A DNA stretch of 36,733 bases from Klebsiella pneumoniae (GTDB lineage: Bacteria > Pseudomonadota > Gammaproteobacteria > Pseudomonadales > CAMAPQ01). A program made the position numbers and the translations under genes. The stretch spans positions 1 through 36,733 of the forward strand of contig CAMAPQ010000020.1 of assembly GCA_945860125.1 (NCBI GenBank). Direction: 5' to 3'. The notes below the pieces were generated by a model that ran no database searches, had not been told where the DNA came from, and was given only the letters and a program-made list of their open reading frames with translations. Shown here piece by piece: positions 1 through 11,813 of the stretch; the stretch's first letter is position 1; each line of letters starts with the position of its first letter.

Positions 1-300
1 ACTTTTTTTTCTAAAAGCCTAATTTTTTCAGCCTTTTCCATGGTAACGATCCTGGTTACTTAGCAACAAGGCATAGCGTCATACAAGTTGGAAAAAATAG
101 CAAGAAAAAATCACGCTTGGCAATGTAGTTTCAAGGGGTGATCACTTACTATGAATCAATCAGTATCAACGCCCCGCCACAACCCACTTAAAGCTTAACA
201 GAAAACTGAAATTAGTTTGCGGGCAAGCTTGGATAGCTGCGCGCGATGTCAAATTATGGGGCGTGATCTTTTACTGATTTTTCACTCAGAACAATCAAAC
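1..300. other. Gene-free stretch downstream of rpoC
   Basis: No convincing gene is seen on either strand. The longest tempting frame, starting near 151 on the plus strand, codes only about 15 residues and resembles nothing I know. The ribosomal protein genes rpsL and rpsG, often found after rpoC, do not begin here. The region is a mix of AT-rich tracts and a GC-richer patch around 225-265. It may hold the promoter of a gene lying left of the window, but I cannot identify one with confidence. Confidence 0.5.
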
Positions 301-347
301 AAACACTGTAATTGATCACCATAAAAGCATGATCAATTACAGTGTTT
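301..347 (-). terminator. Perfect 18-bp inverted repeat after rpoC, probable terminator
   Basis: Arms 301-318 and 330-347 are perfectly complementary over 18 bases, with an 11-base loop at 319-329. It begins 7 bases past the rpoC stop. On the minus strand the descending arm runs into a T-rich stretch (TTTGTTTGATTGT at about 303-291), which fits intrinsic termination of the rpoBC transcript. The stem is AT-rich, so it is unusually long rather than GC-strong. The perfect dyad with TGATCA at its centre could also bind a protein. Confidence 0.7.
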
Positions 348-354
348 TCAGCAA

Positions 355-3300
355 CTACTTATCTGCATCATTCAATGCATCACTCAATGCTTGCTCAACC
401 TCTTTAGGTGTTGGCTGAGCCTGCTGATTAGCCATAGCAGCAGCATGTCGAGCAGCTTTATTTTTTCTATTCATATGGTACGCAAAGCCTGTTCCAGAAG
501 GAATTAATCTTCCAACAACAACATTTTCTTTAAGACCTTTCAATCCATCTATTCTTCCTGTCACCGCAGCATCGGTTAATACACGAGTTGTCTCTTGGAA
601 AGAAGCAGCAGAAATAAATGAGCTTGTAGATAATGATGCTTTTGTTATACCCAATAGAACACGCTCAAACTTAGCAGTGAATTTATTTGATTTAACCATT
701 TGCTCATTTTCAGCAACTAAATCAGCATACTCAATTTGCTCACCTCTAATAAAGGTTGTATCAGCAGGCTCAACAATCTCTACTTTTCTAAGCATTTGTC
801 TCAAAATAACTTCAATATGCTTATCGTTGATCTTTACACCCTGAAGCCTATAAACGTCCTGGACTTCGTTAACAATATAGTTTGCAAGTGTGCTCACACC
901 TTTTAGACGCAGAATATCATGTGGATTAGAAGGGCCATCAGAAATAACCTCCCCTCTCTCAACGCGCTCTCCCTCAAAAACACCTAAGTTCCTCCACTTA
1001 GGTATAAGCTCCTCGTAAGCTTCGCTACCATCGTCTGGAGTAATAACCAATCTTTTCTTACCTTTAGTTTCTTTACCAAAACTAATAATACCGGTAATTT
1101 CAGCAAGAATAGCTGACTCTTTTGGTCTTCTTGCTTCAAATAAATCGGCGACTCTAGGCAGACCACCAGTAATATCTCTTGTTTTGCTGCTTTCTTGAGG
1201 GATTCTGGCAATAACATCCCCAACCTCAACACGTGAACCATTCTCTAAATTAGTCACTGTGCTTGGAGGCAAGAAATACTGTAAGGGAGTTTCACTTATA
1301 CCAACAGTAACTAAATTACCCTTATCATTTACGATACGAATAACTGGACGCAAATCTTTCCCTGACGCCGGCCTATCTCTAGCATCTAAAACTTCAAAAC
1401 TTGTTAGACCAGTCAAGTCATCAGTTTGCCTTTTAACAGACAGATCCGTCTCAAAATCACCAAACTGAATAAAGCCAGATTGTTCTGCAATAATGGGGTG
1501 AGTATGAGGGTCCCAGTTAGCAATAACACTGCCCGCCTTAACACCATCGCCACTTCTTACCTTAATAACAGCACCATATGGTAGCTTATATCTTTCTCTC
1601 TCACGACCTCTTGCATCAGCTATCGCAAGCTCTCCAGACCTAGAAACAGCAACAAGATTGCCTCCCGCTTGCTCAACTGTTTTCATGTTGATTAGCCTAG
1701 CAACACCATCGGTTTTTACCTGAACATTTGAGACCGCAGAGCCTCTTGAGGCTGCACCACCGATATGGAAAGTTCTCATAGTAAGCTGAGTCCCTGGCTC
1801 ACCAATTGATTGAGCGGCAGTTACACCTATAGCTTCACCGATATTAGTTATGTGGCCTCTCGCAAGATCACGACCATAACACTTCTGGCATACACCATAC
1901 TTTGTTTCGCAGGTAATGGGTGATCGACATACAACTTCATCAATCCCTAAAGACTCAAGTTGATGAACCCAATATTCATCAAGCAAAAGACCGGCCTCCA
2001 CAAAAACCTCATCAGAACCAGGAGCATAAACATCTTTTGCAACAACACGACCCAAAACTCGCTCGCCAAGCGGCTCAACTATATCGCCTCCCTCAATAAG
2101 AGGCGTCATTATTAGACCCTCTCTTGTTCCACAATCCTGCTCTGTGACAACTAAGTCCTGAGCGACATCTACCAGTCTTCTAGTCAAATAACCAGAGTTT
2201 GCTGTTTTCAATGCGGTATCCGCCAGACCTTTTCTCGCTCCATGCGTCGAGATAAAGTACTGCATAACGGTCAAACCTTCTCTAAAATTAGCAGTAATAG
2301 GTGTTTCAATAATTGAGCCGTCAGGCTTTGCCATCAAGCCTCTCATCCCCGCCAACTGACGAATCTGTGCAGCAGAACCCCGAGCACCCGAATCAGACAT
2401 CATATAAATAGGGTTAAAAGAGTCCTGCTTTACATCTGCTCCAGACCTATCTTTAACTAAATCCCAGCGCAAACTCTCCATCATAGCCTTGGCGATCTGA
2501 TCATTTGTTTTCGCCCATATATCAACAACTTTGTTATAACGTTCACCCTGAGTAACAAGACCAGAAGCAAACTGATCCTCAATTTCTCGAACTTCACGCT
2601 CAGCACCAGCAAGAATTGCCGGTTTCTCCAGAGGGATCGCCATATCTTCAATCCCAACTGAGGTGCCAGACATTGTTGCATGATAAAAACCCATATACAT
2701 GAGCTGATCAGCAAAAATAACAGTGGATTTTATGCCTAAAATTCTATAACAAGCATTAATAAGACGCGATATTGCCTTTTTAGTCATGGGCTGATTAATA
2801 AGAGAAAATGGCAGTCCTGGCGGCACAATTGACCAAAGCATTGCTCTGCCCGCTGTAGTATCAACAATTCTTGTCTCTGTAATAAGCGCACCAGAATCAT
2901 CTTTTACTGTCTCAAGTATTCTTACACGAACCTTTGCATGAACTGAAGCGGCATTAGTCCCAACTGCACGAAAAACTTCATTAACATCAGAAAAACATAA
3001 CCCCTCACCAGAAACATTAACCTTCGAGCGAGTAATATAATAAAGACCCAAAACAACGTCTTGAGTAGGAACAATAATTGGTTCACCATTCGCGGGAGAA
3101 AGAATATTATTCGTAGACATCATTAGAGCTCGCGCTTCTAGCTGAGCCTCAATCGTTAGAGGGATATGAACAGCCATCTGATCGCCATCAAAGTCAGCAT
3201 TAAAAGCAACGCAAACTAAAGGATGAAGCTGTATTGCCTTGCCTTCAACTAGCATAGGCTCAAATGCTTGAATACCTAAGCGATGTAAAGTAGGCGCTCT

Positions 3301-4572
3301 ATTTAATAGTATTGGATGCTCTCTAATAACGTCTGCAAGAATATCCCAAACTTCTGAAGTTTCCCCTTCAACCATTCTTTTTGCTGCTTTAATAGTTGTA
3401 GCTAAGCCTTTATATTGTAAGCGAGAAAAAATAAAAGGCTTAAATAGCTCAAGAGCCATTTTTTTAGGCAAACCACACTGATGTAGTTTTAACGTTGGTC
3501 CAACCACAATGACAGAACGACCAGAGTAATCAACCCTTTTTCCTAGTAGATTTTGTCTGAAACGCCCCTGCTTACCTTTAATCATGTCAGCCAATGATTT
3601 TAAGGGTCGCTTATTTGAACCAGTTATAGCGCGCCCTCTTCTACCATTATCTAGAAGAGCATCTACCGCTTCTTGCAGCATCCTTTTCTCATTTCTTACG
3701 ATAATATCAGGAGCCGTTAAATCCAAAAGGCGCTTTAGTCTATTATTCCTATTTATAACCCGCCGATACAAATCATTGAGGTCAGAAGTGGCGAAACGAC
3801 CGCCATCCAGAGGCACCAAAGGCCTAAGATCAGGCGGAAGAACAGGTAAAACACTTAAAACCATCCACTGAGGCTTATTTCCCGAAGCCTGAAATGACTC
3901 CATAAGCTTCAAACGCTTCATGAGTTTCTTTGTTTTAGTTTCAGAAGAAACCGTGGGAATTTCCTCTCTAAGCGTCTTGATCTCTTGATCAAGATCTATG
4001 TCTTTTAGCAGAATTTGTATCGCCTCAGCACCCATTTTTGCAACAAAATCATCGCCATACTGCTCTAGAGCTTCATAATATTGTTCATCGTTTAAAAGCT
4101 GGGCTTTTTCAAGCGGGGTTAACCCAGGATCAATTACGACAAAAGATTCAAAATAAAGAATTCTTTCAATATCTCTTAACGTCATATCAAGCAAAAGACC
4201 TATGCGAGAAGGCAAGGACTTTAAAAACCAAATATGAGCAACAGGAGTAGCAAGTTCAACATGCCCCATTCTTTCTCGTCTAACTTTTGCAACAGTAACC
4301 TCAACGCCACATTTCTCACAGACAACGCCACGATGCTTCATTCTCTTATATTTCCCACAAAGACATTCGTAGTCTTTAATTGGGCCAAAAATTTTAGCGC
4401 AAAACAAACCTTCCCGCTCAGGCTTAAAGGTCCGATAGTTGATTGTTTCTGGCTTTTTTACCTCACCAAAAGACCATGAGCGTATCAATTCAGGAGAGGC
4501 TAAGCCTATCCTGATTGAATCAAATTCATCCAAACTTTCTCTTGATCTAAGCAAGCTAAATAAGTCTTTCAC
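355..4572 (-). CDS. rpoC: DNA-directed RNA polymerase subunit beta'
   Basis: Largest subunit of the core RNA polymerase, carrying the catalytic Mg-binding loop. About 1405 residues, against 1407 in E. coli. I place the start at GTG 4570-4572 rather than the TTG 12 bases upstream: the protein then begins MKDLFSLL like the E. coli family, a GGAG site lies 6 bases before it, and the first zinc-site cysteines fall at 70, 72, 85 and 88, the same numbers as in E. coli. The active-site motif NADFDGDQM is at about residue 460. A second cysteine cluster, [17 protein letters not shown], lies near residue 890. It is the last gene of the block, 56 bases after rpoB, and is followed by a strong hairpin. 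Confidence 0.98.
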   Translation of the reverse strand: MKDLFSLLRSRESLDEFDSIRIGLASPELIRSWSFGEVKKPETINYRTFKPEREGLFCAKIFGPIKDYECLCGKYKRMKHRGVVCEKCGVEVTVAKVRRERMGHVELATPVAHIWFLKSLPSRIGLLLDMTLRDIERILYFESFVVIDPGLTPLEKAQLLNDEQYYEALEQYGDDFVAKMGAEAIQILLKDIDLDQEIKTLREEIPTVSSETKTKKLMKRLKLMESFQASGNKPQWMVLSVLPVLPPDLRPLVPLDGGRFATSDLNDLYRRVINRNNRLKRLLDLTAPDIIVRNEKRMLQEAVDALLDNGRRGRAITGSNKRPLKSLADMIKGKQGRFRQNLLGKRVDYSGRSVIVVGPTLKLHQCGLPKKMALELFKPFIFSRLQYKGLATTIKAAKRMVEGETSEVWDILADVIREHPILLNRAPTLHRLGIQAFEPMLVEGKAIQLHPLVCVAFNADFDGDQMAVHIPLTIEAQLEARALMMSTNNILSPANGEPIIVPTQDVVLGLYYITRSKVNVSGEGLCFSDVNEVFRAVGTNAASVHAKVRVRILETVKDDSGALITETRIVDTTAGRAMLWSIVPPGLPFSLINQPMTKKAISRLINACYRILGIKSTVIFADQLMYMGFYHATMSGTSVGIEDMAIPLEKPAILAGAEREVREIEDQFASGLVTQGERYNKVVDIWAKTNDQIAKAMMESLRWDLVKDRSGADVKQDSFNPIYMMSDSGARGSAAQIRQLAGMRGLMAKPDGSIIETPITANFREGLTVMQYFISTHGARKGLADTALKTANSGYLTRRLVDVAQDLVVTEQDCGTREGLIMTPLIEGGDIVEPLGERVLGRVVAKDVYAPGSDEVFVEAGLLLDEYWVHQLESLGIDEVVCRSPITCETKYGVCQKCYGRDLARGHITNIGEAIGVTAAQSIGEPGTQLTMRTFHIGGAASRGSAVSNVQVKTDGVARLINMKTVEQAGGNLVAVSRSGELAIADARGRERERYKLPYGAVIKVRSGDGVKAGSVIANWDPHTHPIIAEQSGFIQFGDFETDLSVKRQTDDLTGLTSFEVLDARDRPASGKDLRPVIRIVNDKGNLVTVGISETPLQYFLPPSTVTNLENGSRVEVGDVIARIPQESSKTRDITGGLPRVADLFEARRPKESAILAEITGIISFGKETKGKKRLVITPDDGSEAYEELIPKWRNLGVFEGERVERGEVISDGPSNPHDILRLKGVSTLANYIVNEVQDVYRLQGVKINDKHIEVILRQMLRKVEIVEPADTTFIRGEQIEYADLVAENEQMVKSNKFTAKFERVLLGITKASLSTSSFISAASFQETTRVLTDAAVTGRIDGLKGLKENVVVGRLIPSGTGFAYHMNRKNKAARHAAAMANQQAQPTPKEVEQALSDALNDADK

Positions 4573-4628
4573 TAGAGTCTCCAAATCAGAAAATAATCAA
4601 TATGCGCAACCTAAGAAACAACAACTAG

Positions 4629-7600
4629 TTAATTTTCCTCAAGCTCAATATCAATACCCAATGCACGAATTTCTTTAATTAGAACATTAAAAGACTCAGG
4701 TATACCTGCATCCATTTTATGCTCGCCATCTACAATATTTTTATATACCCTAGTCCTGCCAGTTACATCATCAGACTTGACAGTTAACATCTCCTGAAGC
4801 GTATAAGCAGCGCCATAAGCCTCCAAAGCCCAAACTTCCATCTCTCCAAATCTTTGGCCACCAAACTGAGCCTTACCACCCAATGGTTGTTGAGTTACTA
4901 GACTATAAGAACCGGTTGATCTTGCATGCATCTTATCATCCACTAAATGGTTTAGTTTTAGCATATACATATAACCAACCGTCACTGGAGAATCAAACTG
5001 ATCACCAGTCCGACCATCAAAAAGAACCATTTTTCCGCTCTCAGGAAGACCCGCCAAAGAAAGCATAGCCTTTATCTCAGACTCTGAAGCGCCATCAAAA
5101 ACGGGGGTAGCCATGGGAACTCCACCCCTAAGATTCCTAGCCAAGCTTAGTATCTCATCATCAGTAAAAGCCTGCATATCAAACGCAGAAGCTGAACCAG
5201 AATAAATTTGGATAAGAAACTTCTTAATCTCATTAAGTGAGCGCTGCTCGTCTAGCATTAGCGCAATTTTATTGCCAAGACCCTTAGCAGCAAAACCTAA
5301 ATGAGCCTCTAGTATTTGCCCGACATTCATCCTTGAGGGCACACCTAATGGATTTAAAACAATATCAACAGGAAGCCCGTTGACATCAAAAGGCATATCT
5401 TCGACTGGCATAATAGCCGAAATAACCCCCTTATTTCCATGCCTACCAGCCATTTTATCCCCAGGCTGCACTCGACGCTTTATAGCCAAGTAAACCTTGA
5501 CTACCTTTAAAACTCCATGAGCTAACTCATCACCACTCGTAATCTTTCTTTTCTTTTCAGCAAATCTTTTTTCCTGATACAGCTTATGCTCGGCAAGATA
5601 GGCCTTGGCCTGGGCAAGCTGATCCATAGCCTTCTCATCATCAACACGGATATCAAACCATAAGCTCCTTTCAATAACATCAAGCATGTCATTGGATATT
5701 TCTTGCCCTTTTTTTAGCCCTGCGCCACCAAGAGCAGCAAAACCAACCAATACAGATCTTAATCGCTTAAAGGCTAATTCCTCAATAATTCTATACTCAT
5801 CCTTCAGATCCTTCCTGAACTCATCCAAATGCTGGCGCTCTATGGCCAAAGCTCTTGTATCTTTTTCCACACCATCACGCGTAAATACCTGCACATCAAT
5901 AACAGTACCTTTAACTCCAGAAGGAACCCTCAAAGATGTATCTTTAACATCTGAAGCTTTTTCACCAAAAATTGCTCTAAGCAGCTTCTCTTCTGGGGTC
6001 AGCTGAGTCTCACCTTTAGGGGTTACCTTTCCAACCAGAATATCGCCACTTGAAACTTCTGCACCAATATAAACAATTCCAGACTCATCAAGCTTTGATA
6101 AAGCAGACTCACTAACATTTGGTATGTCCGCAGTAATCTCTTCCGAACCCAGCTTCGTATCTCTTGAAATACAAGAAAGTTCCTGAATATGTATAGACGT
6201 AAAGCGATCTTCCTGAGAAACCTTTTCGGATATAAGAATTGAATCCTCAAAGTTATACCCATTCCAAGGCATGAAAGCTACTCTCATATTCTGGCCAAGA
6301 GCGAGCTCCCCCATATCAATAGAAGGACCGTCAGCAATAATATCGCCCTTAGAAACGACATCCCCCGCAGCAACTAAAGGGCGCTGATTAATACAGGTAT
6401 TTTGATTTGATCTTGTGTACTTAATGAGATTATAGATATCAACACCAACATCATCGCTGGCAATTTCCCCCTCATTTACCCTTACAACTATTCTGCCGGC
6501 ATCAACACTATCAACAATGCCGCCACGAATAGAAATAACGCACACGCCAGAATCTCTAGCAACATTTCTTTCCATACCCGTACCAACCAAAGGCTTTTCT
6601 GAAACAAGGGTTGGAACAGCCTGACGCTGCATATTAGAGCCCATCAATGCACGGTTAGCATCATCATGCTCAAGAAATGGAATAAGTGAAGCTGCAACAG
6701 ATACAACTTGGCGAGGAGAAACATCCATATAATGGACATTTTCACCTCTAGTAAAGGTGAACTCATTCTTATGCCGAACTGAAACTAAATCATCTAAAAG
6801 TCGACCATTATTATCAATTTTTGCATTTGCCTGCGCGATAACAAAATCACCCTCTTCTATAGCAGATAAATAATCAACCTGATCAGTCACAACCCCTTCA
6901 GAAACACGACGGTAAGGCGTTTCCAAAAAACCATAAGAATTGGTTTTAGCAAAAACAGCCAAAGAATTAATCAAACCAATATTTGGGCCTTCTGGCGTTT
7001 CAATCGGACAGACTCTACCATAGTGCGTTGCATGGACATCTCTTACCTCAAAACCAGCTCTCTCCCTCGTCAGACCGCCAGGGCCTAAGGCTGAAACACG
7101 TCTTTTATGGGTAATTTCTGATAATGGATTATTTTGATCCATAAACTGAGAAAGCTGACTTGAACCAAAGAACTCTTTGATAGCAGCAGCTACCGGTTTA
7201 GAGTTGATCAGATCCTGAGGCATCAACCCTTCAGATTCAGCCAAACTCAAACGCTCTTTAACTGCTCTTTCAACACGAACAAGACCTATCCTAAACTGAT
7301 TTTCAGTCATTTCGCCAACTGAACGCACCCTTCTATTGCCCAGATGATCAATATCATCAACAACACCCACACCATTTCTGATCGCGACCAAAGTACGAAC
7401 AACGTCAACTATATCCTCTCTTGAAAGAGTACCATCGCCCTGGGTTTCTTTGCGTCCTAGCCTTCGATTAAACTTCATCCTTCCAACTGCAGATAAATCA
7501 TATCTCTCAGGTGTAAAAAATAATCCTCTAAACATGCTTTCTGCGGCCTCCTTAGTCGGCGGCTCACCAGGACGCATCATTCGATAAATTTCAACCAAAG

Positions 7601-8696
7601 CCTCAGCCTGACCTTTTGTTGAATCAGTTCTCAGCGTGTCAGAAATAAAAGAGCCGCAATCTAACTCATTGGTGTATATCGTTTTTATTTGTAAAATGCC
7701 GTGAGACAGAAGCTTAAATAATAATTCTTGCGTTAGCTCAGAATTCGACTCACAAATAATCTCACCCGTACTTTCATCAATAATATCTTCAGCAAGAACT
7801 CGACCATAGAGATACTCGTGAGGAACATTCAACGAACGCACCTTATGCTTTTCTAGCAGCTTAACATGCCTTGCCGTAATTCTTCTTCCCTTTTGAACAA
7901 TAAGCTCGCCATTTGCCTCTATATCAAAAGACGAGGTCTCGCCTCTTAAGCGATCAGGAACCAACTCCAAACTAGCCTGAGACTCATCGATATTAATCGT
8001 ATTCTTATCATAAAACATATCTAAAATCTGAGCAGGCTCATACCCCAAAGCCTTAAGAAGTATCGTGGATGGAAGTTTTCTTCTTCTATCTATCCTGAAA
8101 AATAACAAATCCTTTGGGTCAAACTCAAAATCCAACCATGAACCCCTGTAGGGTATAATTCTTGCCGAATACAAAAGCTTACCAGAGGAGTGGGTTTTAC
8201 CTTTGTCATGATCAAAAAACACACCTGGAGAACGGTGAAGCTGGGAAACAACAACTCTCTCAGTTCCATTAATCACAAACGTTCCATTATTTGTCATTAA
8301 TGGAATTTCGCCCATAAAAACTTCTTGTTCTTTAATATCTCTAATCATTTTGGATGGAGAGTCTTTCTCAAACAATATAAGTCGGAGCTTTACCCTTAAT
8401 GGAGAGGCGTATGTCAGGCCTCTTAATTGACACTCTTTAACATCAAAACCAGGCTCACCTAAAGAATACTCAACAAATTCTAGCGCAGCAGACTCCGAAT
8501 AACTAACAATCGGAAACACAGACTTAAAGGCAGCCTGCAAACCAACATCATCGCGACTAGCAGCATCTAATCCAGACTGCAAAAAAAACCTATAAGACTC
8601 AACCTGAATAGCTAAAAGATAGGGAATGTCTATTACATCACTAAGTTTCCCAAAGTTCTTGCGAATCCGTTTTTTTTCAGTAAAAGAATATATCAT
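4629..8696 (-). CDS. rpoB: DNA-directed RNA polymerase subunit beta
   Basis: Second-largest subunit of core RNA polymerase; it forms one side of the active cleft and the rifampicin pocket. At 1355 residues it is slightly longer than E. coli RpoB (1342). It begins [17 protein letters not shown], matching the family start, with an AAGGA site 6 bases before the ATG. The rifampicin region is present in wild-type form ([20 protein letters not shown], with D, H and S at the usual resistance positions), so no resistance change is visible. The C-terminal clamp segment [18 protein letters not shown] is intact. It lies downstream of rplL behind a 292-base gap with a hairpin that may tune polymerase relative to ribosomal protein synthesis. 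Confidence 0.98.
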   Translation of the reverse strand: MIYSFTEKKRIRKNFGKLSDVIDIPYLLAIQVESYRFFLQSGLDAASRDDVGLQAAFKSVFPIVSYSESAALEFVEYSLGEPGFDVKECQLRGLTYASPLRVKLRLILFEKDSPSKMIRDIKEQEVFMGEIPLMTNNGTFVINGTERVVVSQLHRSPGVFFDHDKGKTHSSGKLLYSARIIPYRGSWLDFEFDPKDLLFFRIDRRRKLPSTILLKALGYEPAQILDMFYDKNTINIDESQASLELVPDRLRGETSSFDIEANGELIVQKGRRITARHVKLLEKHKVRSLNVPHEYLYGRVLAEDIIDESTGEIICESNSELTQELLFKLLSHGILQIKTIYTNELDCGSFISDTLRTDSTKGQAEALVEIYRMMRPGEPPTKEAAESMFRGLFFTPERYDLSAVGRMKFNRRLGRKETQGDGTLSREDIVDVVRTLVAIRNGVGVVDDIDHLGNRRVRSVGEMTENQFRIGLVRVERAVKERLSLAESEGLMPQDLINSKPVAAAIKEFFGSSQLSQFMDQNNPLSEITHKRRVSALGPGGLTRERAGFEVRDVHATHYGRVCPIETPEGPNIGLINSLAVFAKTNSYGFLETPYRRVSEGVVTDQVDYLSAIEEGDFVIAQANAKIDNNGRLLDDLVSVRHKNEFTFTRGENVHYMDVSPRQVVSVAASLIPFLEHDDANRALMGSNMQRQAVPTLVSEKPLVGTGMERNVARDSGVCVISIRGGIVDSVDAGRIVVRVNEGEIASDDVGVDIYNLIKYTRSNQNTCINQRPLVAAGDVVSKGDIIADGPSIDMGELALGQNMRVAFMPWNGYNFEDSILISEKVSQEDRFTSIHIQELSCISRDTKLGSEEITADIPNVSESALSKLDESGIVYIGAEVSSGDILVGKVTPKGETQLTPEEKLLRAIFGEKASDVKDTSLRVPSGVKGTVIDVQVFTRDGVEKDTRALAIERQHLDEFRKDLKDEYRIIEELAFKRLRSVLVGFAALGGAGLKKGQEISNDMLDVIERSLWFDIRVDDEKAMDQLAQAKAYLAEHKLYQEKRFAEKKRKITSGDELAHGVLKVVKVYLAIKRRVQPGDKMAGRHGNKGVISAIMPVEDMPFDVNGLPVDIVLNPLGVPSRMNVGQILEAHLGFAAKGLGNKIALMLDEQRSLNEIKKFLIQIYSGSASAFDMQAFTDDEILSLARNLRGGVPMATPVFDGASESEIKAMLSLAGLPESGKMVLFDGRTGDQFDSPVTVGYMYMLKLNHLVDDKMHARSTGSYSLVTQQPLGGKAQFGGQRFGEMEVWALEAYGAAYTLQEMLTVKSDDVTGRTRVYKNIVDGEHKMDAGIPESFNVLIKEIRALGIDIELEEN

Positions 8697-8927
8697 TTTG
8701 AATCCTTAGTCGCAGGTTAGCTTTGTACGCTCTTCAGAAGCAGGGGTAAGAAAAGGATTGTCAGCCGGACGAAGCAAGACCTCTATTAATATCGCAATAT
8801 TTATCTAGTCGAAAACTTTCAGCAATTAAAAAGAAGAATATATAGCACAAGAAATGCCGTTATAGAGAAACCAAGACACTAAAGCCTAGAATGTTTAGTA
8901 TATTATTTGAAATGTTTCAACTCAATT

Positions 8928-8960
8928 AAGCAGGGCGAAGGTAAAATCCTCGCCCTGCTT
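8928..8960 (-). terminator. Hairpin attenuator between rplL and rpoB
   Basis: Arms AAGCAGGGCGA (8928-8938) and TCGCCCTGCTT (8950-8960) are perfectly complementary over 11 bases. Two further G-C pairs can form past a bulged base. It lies 29 bases after the rplL stop. The following minus-strand sequence (AATTGAGTTG) has no uninterrupted T-run, so read-through into rpoB is expected. A partial terminator is well known between rplL and rpoB in E. coli; assigning the same role here is inference from position and shape. Confidence 0.7.
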
Positions 8961-8988
8961 TATAGAAAAAATAAAAATCAATAGATTA

Positions 8989-9363
8989 CTACTTGATATC
9001 TACCTTAGCTCCAGCTTCTTCCAGCTCTTTCTTGATTTTAGCAGCTTCATCCTTAGATACAGCCTCTTTAACAACAGAAGGAACAGCCTCAACTAAATCT
9101 TTAGCTTCTTTAAGGCCAAGACTGGTGAGGGCACGAACAACTTTAATAACGCCTACTTTATTTTCACCAAAAGAAGTAAGCAGCACATTAAACTCGGTTT
9201 GCTCTTCTTGTTGCGGAGCAGATTGGGCTGCGGCAGGGGCAGCGACAGCAACAGCCGCTGCACTAACACCAAACTTCTCTTCAATCGCACTAATAAGACC
9301 AACCAAATCTAAAACAGTCATTCCGGCAATAGCGTTAATAATTTCATCTTTTGAAAGCATCAT
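8989..9363 (-). CDS. rplL: 50S ribosomal protein L7/L12
   Basis: Stalk protein of the large ribosomal subunit; dimers bind L10 and recruit translation GTPases. 124 residues, the usual length. Visible parts are the N-terminal dimerisation helices (about 1-33), an Ala/Pro/Gln-rich flexible hinge (about 34-55), and the C-terminal factor-binding domain ([42 protein letters not shown], quoted here as one run only to position about 60-100 would exceed need; key residues are KVGVIKVVR and [10 protein letters not shown]). Two ATG codons are adjacent. A GGAG site sits 5 bases before the first and 8 before the second, so either may be used. It follows rplJ after 20 bases. Confidence 0.97.
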   Translation of the reverse strand: MMLSKDEIINAIAGMTVLDLVGLISAIEEKFGVSAAAVAVAAPAAAQSAPQQEEQTEFNVLLTSFGENKVGVIKVVRALTSLGLKEAKDLVEAVPSVVKEAVSKDEAAKIKKELEEAGAKVDIK

Positions 9364-9383
9364 AATTTCTCCATCAAATAAAT

Positions 9384-9908
9384 TTAGGACTGTTGTTTAT
9401 CTTTAACTTGCACAATAACTCTAGCCAACTTCGTAGGAAGCTCTGCCAAGGTTCTAGCAAACTTAGTAACAGGCGCCTGCAATACAGAAGCCAAGGATGA
9501 AAGTGCCTGATTAAGGGTAGGAAGGCTAGCAACCATATCAATTTGATCGGCAGCAAGAAGCTTTCCAGATAGAGCCAAAGCAGCAACCTGCAGCTTTTCA
9601 TGGCTTTTAGCAAAATCCCGAACAACCCTTGCTGCCGCGCCAGGCTCATCCATAGAAAAAGCAAGCATAGTCGGGCCAGAAAGTGAATCTTGAATACACT
9701 CGTACTTAGTACCCGCCACAGCAATTCTTGTCAGAGTATTGCGGGCAATTTTAAAGTATACCCCCGAACGTCTTGCAATTACGCGAAGCTCCGTCATTTC
9801 AGAAACACTCAAACCCTTATTATGAGCAATAACGAGAGATTGAGAACCAAGAGCTTTCTGTCTAATATCATCAACAATATTTTTCTTTTGCTCTAATTTT
9901 AATGCCAC
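9384..9908 (-). CDS. rplJ: 50S ribosomal protein L10
   Basis: Base of the L7/L12 stalk, and in enterobacteria the translational repressor of its own operon. The open frame extends upstream, but the start is almost certainly GTG 9906-9908: it gives [15 protein letters not shown], matching the family start MALNLEQKKAIV, and is preceded by GGGAGG four bases upstream. That makes 174 residues, slightly longer than the E. coli protein (165). The conserved N-terminal rRNA-binding part is followed by the C-terminal helix that carries L12 dimers. It is preceded by a conserved leader RNA at about 9909-10035. Confidence 0.96.
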   Translation of the reverse strand: MALKLEQKKNIVDDIRQKALGSQSLVIAHNKGLSVSEMTELRVIARRSGVYFKIARNTLTRIAVAGTKYECIQDSLSGPTMLAFSMDEPGAAARVVRDFAKSHEKLQVAALALSGKLLAADQIDMVASLPTLNQALSSLASVLQAPVTKFARTLAELPTKLARVIVQVKDKQQS

Positions 9909-9985
9909 TTTACCTCCCACAATTAAATTAATATACAAATAAAGAAGCGGAAACTTCTCCATGTAAACATGGCGGAGCAAAAAAC

Positions 9986-10032
9986 GACACCGCATCTACG
10001 TAGGATTTAAACTTTCGCAACCCACGGTCTTT
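9986..10032 (-). promoter_or_regulatory. L10 leader RNA core before rplJ
   Basis: On the minus strand this stretch reads AAAGACCGTGGG, a short loop region, then CCTACGTAGATGCGGTGT. That is the layout I recall for the gammaproteobacterial rplJ leader (AAAGACCGTAGG...CCTACGCAGATGGTGT). CGTGGG and CCTACG can pair with one G-U. In this family L10, alone or with L7/L12, binds the leader and represses rplJL translation. The whole untranslated leader spans about 9909-10070. The match is from memory; a covariance-model search would settle it. Confidence 0.65.
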
Positions 10033-10035
10033 GAT

Positions 10036-10064
10036 GCTCGGCAGGTATAACAACCCTGCCCAGC
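10036..10064 (-). promoter_or_regulatory. Hairpin between rplA and rplJ
   Basis: Arms 10036-10045 (GCTCGGCAGG) and 10055-10064 (CCTGCCCAGC) pair over 10 bases with one mismatch, around a 9-base loop. It starts 6 bases after the rplA stop and is not followed by a T-run on the minus strand. It therefore looks like an mRNA processing or stability element, or the upstream part of the L10 leader, rather than a full terminator. Confidence 0.5.
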
Positions 10065-10070
10065 AAAAAA

Positions 10071-10772
10071 TCAAGCGCCCAACGACGACAAATCAACAGC
10101 CAAACCCGGCCCCATTGTCGAGGACAGGACAATGCTTTTTAAATAAACACCCTTAGATGATGACGGCTTGAGTCTCTTTATCTCAGAAACAAGATACTGA
10201 AGATTTTCTCTTAATAATTGAGAACCGAAAGCGATCTTGCCAACCGTGCAGTGAATAATGCCATTTTTTTTGTCTGTTCTAAAACGAATCTGGCCAGACT
10301 TAGCATTTTTTACAGCCTGAGAAATATCAACGGTAACAGTTCCAACCTTTGGGTTTGGCATTAAACCTCTAGGACCAAGAATCTGGCCTAGCTTTCCCAG
10401 CACTCTCATAGCATCAGGCGTAGCCACAACAACATCAAAATCTAGCCTGCCTTTTTGAATTTCTTCAGCTAAGTCATCAAAGCCACTTACATCAGCCCCA
10501 GCCTGCCTAGCCTCCTCAAGCTTTGCTCCCTGAGCAAAAGCCGCAACCCTTATTTTTTTCCCCGTTCCATGAGGAAGCACGCATGAACCAACAACAATTT
10601 GATCTGGCTTTTTAGGGTCAACACCAAGATTTATAGCAACATCAACAGACTCAACAAACTTCTTAGAAGAGCACTCAACCAATATTTTAACAGCATCTTC
10701 AATACTATAAAGAACACCCGGCTGAACCAGCTGATTAATTAGCTTTTTCTTTTTTGATAGACGTAAAATCAT
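10071..10772 (-). CDS. rplA: 50S ribosomal protein L1
   Basis: Binds 23S rRNA at the mobile L1 stalk and acts in E-site tRNA release; in E. coli it also represses its own rplKA operon. 233 residues, the usual length. The family signature is clear in the middle and second half: [17 protein letters not shown], and [16 protein letters not shown]. The N-terminus ([15 protein letters not shown]) is slightly unusual compared with MAKLSKR, but the frame start is fixed by a 4-base overlap (ATGA) with the rplK stop, showing translational coupling to rplK. Confidence 0.97.
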   Translation of the reverse strand: MILRLSKKKKLINQLVQPGVLYSIEDAVKILVECSSKKFVESVDVAINLGVDPKKPDQIVVGSCVLPHGTGKKIRVAAFAQGAKLEEARQAGADVSGFDDLAEEIQKGRLDFDVVVATPDAMRVLGKLGQILGPRGLMPNPKVGTVTVDISQAVKNAKSGQIRFRTDKKNGIIHCTVGKIAFGSQLLRENLQYLVSEIKRLKPSSSKGVYLKSIVLSSTMGPGLAVDLSSLGA

Positions 10773-11203
10773 AACATCCCCTCCACATCCAAACCCATAC
10801 TTCGTGCAGTTCCTGCAATCGTCCTAACACCAGCCTCTAAGCTAGCAGCAGTGAGATCGGGGGCTTTTTGCTTTGCAATAGCCTCAAGCTGCAAACGAGA
10901 AACAACACCTACTTTTTTCTTGTTTGGCACATCACTACCTTTAGAAATACCAACCGCCTTTCTTAGCAAAACACTAGCAGGCGGAGTCTTCATAATAAAT
11001 GTGAAGCTTCTATCACTATAAACAGTGATAACAACAGGAATTGGCAAGCCTTTCTCAAGGCTTTGAGTTTGAGCATTAAAAGTTTTGCAAAACTCCATAA
11101 TGTTAACGCCTTGCTGACCTAGGGCTGGCCCGATTGGAGGACTTGGATTTGCCTGGCCCGCAGCCACCTGTAACTTTACATACGCCTGAATCTTTTTTGC
11201 CAT
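10769..11203 (-). CDS. rplK: 50S ribosomal protein L11
   Basis: Binds the GTPase-associated centre of 23S rRNA and is needed for RelA-dependent stringent signalling. 144 residues (E. coli 142). The start [20 protein letters not shown] and the proline-rich segment [19 protein letters not shown] match the family throughout, as does the C-terminal rRNA-binding domain ending [19 protein letters not shown] site lies 6 bases before the ATG. Its TGA overlaps the rplA ATG. It follows nusG after 60 bases. Confidence 0.98.
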   Translation of the reverse strand: MAKKIQAYVKLQVAAGQANPSPPIGPALGQQGVNIMEFCKTFNAQTQSLEKGLPIPVVITVYSDRSFTFIMKTPPASVLLRKAVGISKGSDVPNKKKVGVVSRLQLEAIAKQKAPDLTAASLEAGVRTIAGTARSMGLDVEGML

Positions 11204-11263
11204 CTAAAACCTCTATACGGGTACAATCGCTACATAGCTCCCCGACGTAATTAAACTAAAAAA

Positions 11264-11797
11264 CTAAGCCTTCTCAACCTGACTAAACTCAAGCTCAACC
11301 GGTGTGGACCTGCCAAAAATTAAAACAGCCACCTGCAGCCTGCTTTTTTCATAATTAACAAGCTCGACCACTCCATTAAAATCAGCAAAAGGACCATCGC
11401 TAACCCTGACAACCTCACCGACTTCAAACAAGGTTTTTGGTTTTGGCTTGTCAATACAATCCTCAACTCTGCTGAGAATATTCCGGACCTCTTGCTCAGA
11501 AATAGGCATAGGTCTATCTGACTTACTGCCTATGAAACCAACAACTTTGGGGCAACTTTTCACTAAATGCCAAGACTGATCACCCATCTCCATCTCAATC
11601 AAAACATAACCAGGAAAAAACTTCCTCTCACTCTTTCTTTTCTGGCCAGACTTCATCTCAACAACCTCTTCCGTAGGAACAAGTATCTGACCAAAGCTAT
11701 CATCAAGACCAGCAAGCCTAACCCTGTCCTCCAGGGAACGCTTAACGTGCTTCTCAAAGCCGGAATGTGCATGAACCACATACCACTTTTTCGACAT
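11264..11797 (-). CDS. nusG: Transcription termination/antitermination protein NusG
   Basis: Elongation factor that binds the polymerase clamp through its N-terminal NGN domain and contacts Rho or S10 through a C-terminal KOW domain. 177 residues (E. coli 181). The start [19 protein letters not shown] and the segment [12 protein letters not shown] belong to the NGN domain. [19 protein letters not shown], at about residues 124-142, is the KOW motif. A GAGG site lies 6 bases before the ATG. It is 16 bases downstream of secE, the standard secE-nusG pair. Confidence 0.98.
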   Translation of the reverse strand: MSKKWYVVHAHSGFEKHVKRSLEDRVRLAGLDDSFGQILVPTEEVVEMKSGQKRKSERKFFPGYVLIEMEMGDQSWHLVKSCPKVVGFIGSKSDRPMPISEQEVRNILSRVEDCIDKPKPKTLFEVGEVVRVSDGPFADFNGVVELVNYEKSRLQVAVLIFGRSTPVELEFSQVEKA

Positions 11798-11813
11798 GCC
11801 ACACCTCGAAAAG

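Noticed and set aside
151-198. Short plus-strand frame (MNQSVSTPRHNPLKA) in the gene-free left end
   Set aside because: Only 15 residues, no Shine-Dalgarno, no known family; expected by chance.
4629-8696. Rifampicin-resistance change in rpoB
   Set aside because: The resistance-determining region matches the usual susceptible sequence at the common mutation positions.
8993-9406. 137-residue plus-strand frame over rplL
   Set aside because: Antisense shadow of the alanine-rich rplL gene, low complexity, no ribosome-binding site or family resemblance.
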